A stretch of DNA of 64,000 bases from CAXBNB01 sp040151475 (GTDB lineage: Bacteria; Bacteroidota; Bacteroidia; Cytophagales; Cyclobacteriaceae): contig NZ_JBDKWG010000153.1 of assembly GCF_040151475.1 (NCBI RefSeq), positions 62,001 through 126,000 on the forward strand, written 5' to 3'. The translations under genes and the position numbers were made by a program. Positions within the stretch are counted from its first letter, which is position 1; every line of letters begins with the position of its first letter. This document shows, in pieces, positions 44,643 to 50,840 of the stretch. The notes beneath the pieces were generated by a model. That model saw only the letters and a program-made list of their open reading frames with translations. It had not been told where the DNA came from and ran no database searches.

Positions 44643-44806
44643 CATGTTTTATCTTCCTTAAAGAATTGTCCACTGAACACAGGTTGATATCATGCTGTTT
44701 TCCTTCGTTTTCAACCGCTATAATCAATTCCTATTCCTTTAAATCCTAGCTTTCAAGGTTACAGCATTTTCAATAGCAATGTTGGTTTTGGCCTTTCAAA
44801 TGGCTT

Positions 44807-44891
44807 ACTGAAACAAAACGGCTGTTCACCGAAAGCTAATTGCCATTCACCTGTTTTTCCTCATAACATGCTGATTTACAAGATACTTTTA
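44807..44891 (+). promoter_or_regulatory. Regulated promoter C/D (44924 gene): three half-sites at 21-bp period plus -7 box
   Basis: Three half-sites lie in register: ACTGAAA (44807), TTCACCGAAA (ACC at 44828) and ATTCACC (ACC at 44849), each 21 bp apart. A near-consensus -7 box TACTTTTA starts at 44884, exactly 35 bp after the last ACC. The middle site matches both half-site versions at once, which shows that the two halves are the same motif. Confidence 0.7.
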
Positions 44892-44923
44892 CTATAAAAT
44901 TAATTAACCAAAAAGTAAACGTC

Positions 44924-45367
44924 ATGAAAAAAATAGCATTATTATCAATTATATTGATCGGATTCTTAATGTCCGCTTATGCCCAGGAATGGATGGTCGA
45001 AAGCTACATGGAACGAACCCATATTAGCACTAAAATAGGAACATCGGTAGGACTTGTTCTTTCAGGAAATATCAAGGTGGGTGCATTTTATCAAAAGCAT
45101 GCCAATACTTCGTTGTTCCAGGAGGAAGAACTCCCACACCTATATGAGGAACATTTCAAAGGGATTTACTTCAGTTATCCAATAAAGCAATCTAAAATAT
45201 TTGAGCTTGACATGAAAATCAGGACAGGGCTTACAAATGTGGGCTTTATAATCACACCTTCATTCCATGCCTATGTAGAGCCTATAAGGAAGGTAAGGCT
45301 TGGCTTGGGGCTAGGTATGAGAATGCTTAGACCCACGGTGCAACCCTCTATTTCTATCACCCTTTAA
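44924..45367 (+). CDS. Small outer-membrane beta-barrel-like protein
   Basis: A 147-residue protein with a signal peptide (IILIGFLMSAYAQ). The mature part alternates polar and hydrophobic residues in short strands (TKIGTSVGLVLSGNIKVGAF, GLTNVGFIITPSFHAYVEPI, VRLGLGLGMRM) and ends VQPSISITL, as expected of a small outer-membrane barrel. I do not recognise a named family. It stands alone between a triple-site promoter and a terminator, so it is likely co-regulated with the subunit and usher-like genes around it. Confidence 0.6.
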   Translation: MKKIALLSIILIGFLMSAYAQEWMVESYMERTHISTKIGTSVGLVLSGNIKVGAFYQKHANTSLFQEEELPHLYEEHFKGIYFSYPIKQSKIFELDMKIRTGLTNVGFIITPSFHAYVEPIRKVRLGLGLGMRMLRPTVQPSISITL

Positions 45368-45509
45368 ACGAACATATAAGATTGAATTACCATTACAAAT
45401 TTGTGCAGGGTTCAAAGATAAAATGATCATCGCTAAACATCGGTGGTCATTTCCCTTTATGTAAATCCAGGCTACTGCTGATAAATCTGACTTTATTTTT
45501 CATGACCAA

Positions 45510-45537
45510 AAGGCTTCAAAAATTGAAGCCTTTTTTA
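45510..45537 (+). terminator. Terminator downstream of the 44924 gene
   Basis: A perfect 10-bp stem AAGGCTTCAA/TTGAAGCCTT (45510-45519 with 45523-45532), a 3-base loop and a run of T residues to 45536. It is about 140 bases after the stop codon. Confidence 0.85.
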
Positions 45538-45673
45538 GTGGCGCAAAGTGAAATTCTGAATTGAAAAATCAACCTATCCAAAGTGGAGAGATACTGCTCG
45601 ACAAAGAAGTATCAGATTTCCTGTGTGGACAGGAAACAAGCAAAATACAGTAAAAGAAGCATATTGACCATCC

Positions 45674-45737
45674 ACCTATACTAAGCTACCAACTACCGAC
45701 ACATGGGCATTTGAGGGATATGAAAGCTGCATTTTTG
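45674..45737 (+). promoter_or_regulatory. Regulated promoter F (usher-like operon): paired ACC sites plus -7 box
   Basis: ACCTATA (ACC at 45674) and ACCGACA (ACC at 45695) are exactly 21 bp apart. CATTTTTG, one base off the -7 consensus, starts at 45730, again exactly 35 bp after the second ACC. The ATG of the chaperone-like gene is 27 bases beyond the box. Confidence 0.65.
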
Positions 45738-45764
45738 AGATATAATTCATAAACAAATAATCAA

Positions 45765-46571
45765 ATGAAACATTTAATAGCACTCTTAATCATTCTTTCG
45801 ATCGCCTCAAAGGCGGCTTTGGCCAGCGTTTCAATCATGAATGGGCTTAGCCACATGTACAACGGAAACTCCGGGGATGTAATTCAGGGGCAGGTAGTTC
45901 TTGTGAACACTTCTGATCAAAGCCAGCGCGTAAAATTCGAACTGAACGAGGCTCTTTTCTCATGTACATCTGGTCGGGTTTTCACAGAAAAGAGTACTCA
46001 TGTCCAATCATCCAGCACGTGGTTTGAAGGTGAAGTGATGGAAAAGGTATTGTCCCCAAGGGAAAAGTATGTGTATCGCTTCACTATCCGAATTCCAGAG
46101 GATCCAAGCTTGCGAGGTTCTTACTGGACAGCACTTATGGTGTCAGTAGAAAAACCCATCCGGGAGGAGATAATGAACAATGGAATAGGGTTGAATACGA
46201 AAGTGAGATATGCAGTTGGCTTACTGACCAACGTAAATGAATTTGACGAAGTAACTCTTGATTTTGAAGAAGTGGATCTTGATACCGACTCACCTAAGTA
46301 TAAAAATGAATTAGGCATCAAAATACGAAACAATGGGATTTTTATAGAAGGCGTTGCTTTGGTTTTGGAAGTGTATAATGACGCAGGAAAAAGAGTAGCT
46401 GTATTTGAAACAGATAGAAATATGGTTTTCCCAGGTGTATGTAAGACCTATTCATTGGACATCTCCAGTTTGCCAGCCGGTAAGTACGAGTGCTTGCTTC
46501 TTGCAGATGCAAGAGAGGAGTTTACAGGCACAAACCTGTCTTTACAGTTGGACTCATCGATAGAACTATAA
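45765..46571 (+). CDS. DUF916/pilus-chaperone-like periplasmic Ig protein
   Basis: A 268-residue protein with a signal peptide (LLIILSIASKAALA). It looks like two Ig-like domains. The first (GDVIQGQVVLVNTSDQSQRV, LSPREKYVYRFTIRIPEDPS, LRGSYWTALMVSVE) has the strand and proline pattern shared by Gram-positive DUF916 (WxL-interacting) proteins and pilus chaperones. The second (NELGIKIRNNGIFIEGVALV, LPAGKYECLLLADA) is a smaller Ig fold. It is the first gene of the operon that encodes the usher-like barrel and two secreted subunits, so a chaperone or subunit-binding role is inferred. I could not test either family match by profile search. Confidence 0.65.
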   Translation: MKHLIALLIILSIASKAALASVSIMNGLSHMYNGNSGDVIQGQVVLVNTSDQSQRVKFELNEALFSCTSGRVFTEKSTHVQSSSTWFEGEVMEKVLSPREKYVYRFTIRIPEDPSLRGSYWTALMVSVEKPIREEIMNNGIGLNTKVRYAVGLLTNVNEFDEVTLDFEEVDLDTDSPKYKNELGIKIRNNGIFIEGVALVLEVYNDAGKRVAVFETDRNMVFPGVCKTYSLDISSLPAGKYECLLLADAREEFTGTNLSLQLDSSIEL

Positions 46572-46603
46572 GAATTTACACAACCCTTTAAAGCCATCAA
46601 GCC

Positions 46604-49318
46604 ATGTTCAATACTAGCATAAAATACCTAATCATAGTTGCCCTGTTACTTGCTGGTACTGTTGTGCATGCACAAATGGGTTTTAGGATCACCGCCTTAG
46701 AAAAGGAAGAAACTTATCTACCAGGAGAAAGATATACATTGGTGATGGAAGTGGTGAATACCTCCAACACCTCGCAAAAAGTAAATCCCCAAATCAATTT
46801 ACCTGAAACATGGGATTTGATTACCCAGCCAGCAAATACCATATTGAGATCAGGAGAAAAGAAACTGTTGTTTTACAGCATGTTTATACCAACAGGGGAA
46901 AGTCCTGGAACCCGGAAAGGGGTATTTAACCTTCTCAATAATCGAGGTGAAACCATAGTCTCCAAAGAATTACTTTTTACCATAGAAGAACACCACAATC
47001 TTACTGTTGAAAAACTCATATCAGAGCAATTTATTCAGGCAGGTGAACTGATAGAAACAACTTTTGAAATAAGAAATGATGGAAACGTCAGTGAAAAAGT
47101 CATACTTTCTTCAAGGAATCTGATTGAAGGGAAAGCCTTGTTCAACATAGCTGCTGATTCCACGGTTCTCGTAAAAGTCGTTCAGCCAACAAACGAAAAA
47201 GATTATTCTATGCGGCAGGTGACCACTAACCTGGAAGTGGAGAACAGCACTACAGGCACTATCCAAAAAGCTTTTAGTTCAACAAAGGTTATTCCAACGA
47301 AGGTAGCTGCTAAAGATGCATACTTACGGTATCCGATGGAAGCCAGCATATACCACAACAGCTATACCAGCAATAACATGAGTGCCAATTCCCAATATTT
47401 CGAAGTGCGCGGAAACGGGCATTTGGACTCAGCCGATAACCATTTCCTTAACTTATTGATTAGAGCACCAAAACAAGCTAGCCAAAGTAGGTTCGGGGTG
47501 ACCGATCAATACAGTTTCATCTATAAATACAAAGATCGTACAACCGTGTATTTGGGAGATCACTCTTTCAACATGAACCGATTGGGCTTTACCGGAAGGT
47601 TCGGCATGGGCATTAAAGTGGATCAAAAAGTAAACAATTGGTTGCTAAGTGGATTCTATACCAAGCCAAGGCTTTTTAGCTACACCACAGAGCCTACCAT
47701 TGGAGCAAAGGCGGTATATAGATCATCTGATTATTTAAAAATGGGCATTTCTGTTTCCCATTCGAAAGAGATAGCGCAATACTACAACTACCAGGCTGTG
47801 AAAACAGATGGGCAATCAGGTCAAATAGCCGTATTCGAAGTGGACTACCAGGATGAAACCACTACTGTCCGTGCCGAGTTGGCCACAAGTATGACCAGCG
47901 AAACCATGGACTATGCCACCGACTTTAATTTGAGCCACAGAATGGGCAAACTTTTCTATAACGGTAGTGTGACCATGGCCGGTGAGAATTATTTTGGGAC
48001 TTTGAGCAATAGCACCAGGTATTCCAACTCCTTAAACTATAACCTGAATAAATGGAATTTTGGAATTGGGCATGGCTATTCTCAGGTTCACGAACGTGTG
48101 GACTCAACCCTATTTGGTGCACGTCCAAGTTTTGAAAATTATTATGCTGCCATTGGCTACCGTGTAAACAGAAACCACTATTTCAATGTTAGGGCTTCCC
48201 ATAGGAGCAGGGAGGATCAAAGTGATCTTCAAAGTTTCAATTACCGTGAAAAGGGGATTACCTATCGCTATAGATACACAAGGGAATTTTTGACCTTGAA
48301 TGTTAGCGGTACTTACAACAGAACCCAAAACCTGATTGGTGACAACAATGGGTTTAGGGATACTTATGGTCACTCACTTGGAGCGATCTATAAAATGTCA
48401 CAGAATTTTTCTGTTAGGGGGAACTTCAGCCACAACAGGACAAACAGGTATAACCAAGCCAATATAAATACGGATTTTTTTCTATACGGAACAGGCATCA
48501 ACTACAATGTCAATAGGATGTTAAGGTTTAGTGGAAGCTACAACAGTGGCTTCAGTCCGGAAGACACTTATAGAAAAAGGGATTTCATCAATGCCAGCGT
48601 GATGGTGAAGAAAGGAAGAAACCATCAGCTAGAGGCGCGTGTGAATTATTTCATCACACCCAACACGATCAATAATAAAGAAGTGTTTGCCTATGTAAAA
48701 TACACCTACCGTTTTGGTGCGCCTTTGAAAAAAATATTGAAACAGGGTGGCGTTAGTGGACAGGTTGTTTCAAATGATCCTTCCATAGATTTAAGAGGTG
48801 TGCAGTTTATGGCTGTAGGAAATTCCGTAAGATCGGACAGGAGTGGGCGCTTCGAATTGAACAATTTACCAGAAGGTGACAACTATGTTATTTTGGACGA
48901 ATCCACTCTTCCCAGAGGTATTGTTTCTGCTTCACAAATACCTCTTCAGGTGGATGTTTCTGAAAACCAGAAAGAATCTTTACAAATAGAATTGGTGAAG
49001 GCTGTGGAAGTGAGAGGCCAGCTCCAGGTTGAAAATGCGAAAATCGACTACAACCTTAAGGGTTACTTGAAGCTGCAAAATGATTCTTTCACTTATTATG
49101 TTGAATCAGATAAAGAAGGAAACTTTAAGTTGAATCAAGTGGTACCTGGATCGTATAAGCTTTCCCTTATAAGGCTGAAAAACGAATCAAACCTGTTGGC
49201 TACCACAGAGCAGCTTACAATAGATGTGAAAGATAATGCGCAAATGGCTATATTCAAGTTGAAAGCGAAAGAGCGCAGCATCAAGTTTAAAAACAAAGAA
49301 TTTAAAGTAGGACAATAA
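46604..49318 (+). CDS. Usher-like outer-membrane beta-barrel protein
   Basis: A 904-residue protein. Signal peptide (LIIVALLLAGTVVHAQ), then two Ig/NEW3-like domains (about 25-230: YTLVMEVVNTSNTSQKVNPQ, TTFEIRNDGNVSEKVILSS). A long central region (about 240-715) of alternating aromatic strands follows (STRYSNSLNYNLNKWNFGIG, YYAAIGYRVNRNHYFNVRAS, VFAYVKYTYRFG), which reads as a large transmembrane barrel. Two carboxypeptidase-regulatory-like domains end it (GVSGQVVSNDPSIDLRGVQF, then SDRSGRFELNNLPEGDNYVI). The order of periplasmic Ig, barrel and small C-terminal beta domains recalls fimbrial ushers, but it lacks clear PapC/FimD signatures. A secretion or assembly pore for the adjacent subunits is my inference. 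It overlaps the next gene by one base. Confidence 0.7.
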   Translation: MFNTSIKYLIIVALLLAGTVVHAQMGFRITALEKEETYLPGERYTLVMEVVNTSNTSQKVNPQINLPETWDLITQPANTILRSGEKKLLFYSMFIPTGESPGTRKGVFNLLNNRGETIVSKELLFTIEEHHNLTVEKLISEQFIQAGELIETTFEIRNDGNVSEKVILSSRNLIEGKALFNIAADSTVLVKVVQPTNEKDYSMRQVTTNLEVENSTTGTIQKAFSSTKVIPTKVAAKDAYLRYPMEASIYHNSYTSNNMSANSQYFEVRGNGHLDSADNHFLNLLIRAPKQASQSRFGVTDQYSFIYKYKDRTTVYLGDHSFNMNRLGFTGRFGMGIKVDQKVNNWLLSGFYTKPRLFSYTTEPTIGAKAVYRSSDYLKMGISVSHSKEIAQYYNYQAVKTDGQSGQIAVFEVDYQDETTTVRAELATSMTSETMDYATDFNLSHRMGKLFYNGSVTMAGENYFGTLSNSTRYSNSLNYNLNKWNFGIGHGYSQVHERVDSTLFGARPSFENYYAAIGYRVNRNHYFNVRASHRSREDQSDLQSFNYREKGITYRYRYTREFLTLNVSGTYNRTQNLIGDNNGFRDTYGHSLGAIYKMSQNFSVRGNFSHNRTNRYNQANINTDFFLYGTGINYNVNRMLRFSGSYNSGFSPEDTYRKRDFINASVMVKKGRNHQLEARVNYFITPNTINNKEVFAYVKYTYRFGAPLKKILKQGGVSGQVVSNDPSIDLRGVQFMAVGNSVRSDRSGRFELNNLPEGDNYVILDESTLPRGIVSASQIPLQVDVSENQKESLQIELVKAVEVRGQLQVENAKIDYNLKGYLKLQNDSFTYYVESDKEGNFKLNQVVPGSYKLSLIRLKNESNLLATTEQLTIDVKDNAQMAIFKLKAKERSIKFKNKEFKVGQ

Positions 49319-49899
49319 TGAAAACACGACTAACATATATAGCACTGGTTTTGCTAGTGAGCACATCTTTGTGCCAGGCACAAGAAACACTCAATGCCAA
49401 CGATCCCAATACATTCATTTTTGGAGGGGATCAAAAATCCACTTCACTGTCAGTGGATATTCTTCCGGTAGCGATAGTGGATGTAGAGCCGGATCCAGGG
49501 TCATTTGGTTCTGGTGGTGGGGCAGCAGCTGATATGGAGGCAGGACTACCAGTGACTGGTGGGACGGCAGGCAGTCTCGATAACCTCTGGCTCAACTTTA
49601 CACACCGTGCGCTCAATTATCAGCCTGCTAGGATTTATGTATCCACCAACCAACCCGTACCTGCCGGAATGACCATCAAGGTTCAAATTATCAGTGTAGG
49701 CGCTGGTGGGGATTACCCTAAAAATCCTAATTATAATCAGATAACCCTTAGTCAGGCAGATCAGGTCATTGTATATGATTTTGCCAACGGATATACCGGA
49801 GACGGTCTAAACAATGGGTATCAGCTTAGTTATACCATTGATAATCCAGGAGGGGCTTCTCTTCCAGCAGGGTTTGAAGTATTGTACAGAATTCAATAA
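49318..49899 (+). CDS. Secreted fibre-subunit-like protein, paralogue of the 43945 product
   Basis: A 193-residue protein with a signal peptide ending TSLCQAQ. It opens SLSVDILPVAIVDVEPD, has a Gly-rich segment (SFGSGGGAAADMEAG), then LDNLWLNFTHRAL, and ends YTGDGLNNGYQLSYTID and LPAGFEVLYRI. Start and end match the 212-residue protein at 43945, so both are probably subunits of the same structure. The reading frame begins at the last base of the usher-like stop codon (TAATG), giving coupled translation. No enzyme motif is visible. Confidence 0.7.
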   Translation: MKTRLTYIALVLLVSTSLCQAQETLNANDPNTFIFGGDQKSTSLSVDILPVAIVDVEPDPGSFGSGGGAAADMEAGLPVTGGTAGSLDNLWLNFTHRALNYQPARIYVSTNQPVPAGMTIKVQIISVGAGGDYPKNPNYNQITLSQADQVIVYDFANGYTGDGLNNGYQLSYTIDNPGGASLPAGFEVLYRIQ

Positions 49900-49911
49900 A
49901 AATCAAAAGCC

Positions 49912-50511
49912 ATGAAAACGACACATATATTCATATTCTTATTTTTCATTTCCCAATATAGCTTCGGGCAACTTCTTCCCGGTACATTGGATGTTACTGG
50001 TTTTCCAAGCATGTCCCAATCAATTAATGACCTGGTTGATGAAGCGGGTGAAGATGATGCCAGCTATGGTTTCGAATCGGTTTTTGATGCTTCTCAAATA
50101 TCCTTCATTTTGGATCCTTATACCAATCCTATCACTGGGTTTACGACTTCATCCAATCAAAATTGTACGGCAAATATTTATAGGTACTCAGTATATATGC
50201 ATACCCAAAATCCACCCCAAAACACGGTTGTTCAGGCAAAAACAACTTTTAATAGTGGGGTGAGATTTCCTGCTGCTATTCCTTATGATGACTTGATAAT
50301 CAGGCCACTAGGTCCTCGGGATTTAACGCCAGAAAATGGTGGGGCTTACATTACCATACCAAACCAGGGAAATGTTGCTATAAAGGTCTTTGAATTTATT
50401 GGTTGCAGGGAGCAGATTCCAATTCAGTTTAAGATAAACCCAAGTGCTTTAGCTATTTCTGGTAACAGTAATTTCAATGTTATTTACACCGTAGTAGGAA
50501 GCTTGAATTGA
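49912..50511 (+). CDS. Secreted protein, possible fibre subunit or tip
   Basis: A 199-residue protein with a signal peptide (IFIFLFFISQYSFGQ). The mature part is beta-rich with two Cys residues (SNQNCTANIYRYSV, EFIGCREQIPIQF) that could form a disulfide. It ends NFNVIYTVVGSLN, whose last strand resembles those of the other two subunits (VLYTISDL, VLYRIQ). The rest is diverged. Position after the usher-like and subunit genes suggests a minor or tip component, which is inference only. Confidence 0.6.
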   Translation: MKTTHIFIFLFFISQYSFGQLLPGTLDVTGFPSMSQSINDLVDEAGEDDASYGFESVFDASQISFILDPYTNPITGFTTSSNQNCTANIYRYSVYMHTQNPPQNTVVQAKTTFNSGVRFPAAIPYDDLIIRPLGPRDLTPENGGAYITIPNQGNVAIKVFEFIGCREQIPIQFKINPSALAISGNSNFNVIYTVVGSLN

Positions 50512-50516
50512 TAACT

Positions 50517-50807
50517 ATGATCAATAAAGTATTTTTCGAACGGTTTACAACGGAGGAACTCAATGAATTAAACACTTTTATTGAACAGGTAATAAGTCAC
50601 AAAGAATTTGATTTACCACAAAAAATAGCTGATTCAGAAACTTCCATACGAATAAAAAAACACCTCAACAGAATGGGCTTTAAAAACTGGAAGAATCTTG
50701 CCGACACTTCTCATAAAGAAATCATCAATGACCACAAGTTAAATTCAAAAACCTTAAAAGAAATTGATAAGGAATTAAAAAAAAGAAACTTAAAATGGAA
50801 GAAGTAA
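50517..50807 (+). CDS. Stand-alone RNA polymerase alpha C-terminal-domain-like protein
   Basis: About 96 residues from the ATG at 50517 (a TTG at 50508 would overlap the preceding stop). Residues ~30-95 align along their length with the alpha-subunit C-terminal domain: ETSIRIKKHLNRMGFKNW matches TVRSANCLKAEAIHYI, and KLNSKTLKEIDKELKKRNLK matches [20 protein letters not shown] of E. coli. The DNA-contacting Arg265 and Lys298 equivalents are kept; Asn268 and Gly296 are changed. It has no subunit-assembly domain. As the last gene of the surface operon it might bind AT-rich DNA or modulate transcription. Function is unknown. Confidence 0.65.
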   Translation: MINKVFFERFTTEELNELNTFIEQVISHKEFDLPQKIADSETSIRIKKHLNRMGFKNWKNLADTSHKEIINDHKLNSKTLKEIDKELKKRNLKWKK

Positions 50808-50840
50808 ATTCAAGCAATTTTTCACTTCATCAAAATCATA

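Larger units (their letters stand above)
44584..44923. other. Intergenic region with terminator and promoter C/D
   Basis: This 340-bp gap contains the terminator at 44610-44642 and the triple-site promoter at 44807-44891, both listed separately. A plus-strand open frame across 44438-44749 overlaps the preceding gene and has no protein character, so I do not call it. Nothing else is evident. Confidence 0.6.
45368..45764. other. Intergenic region with terminator and promoter F
   Basis: A 397-bp gap. It holds the terminator at 45510-45537 and the paired-site promoter at 45674-45737, listed separately. The stretch 45540-45670 has no gene, hairpin or repeat that I can recognise. Confidence 0.6.
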
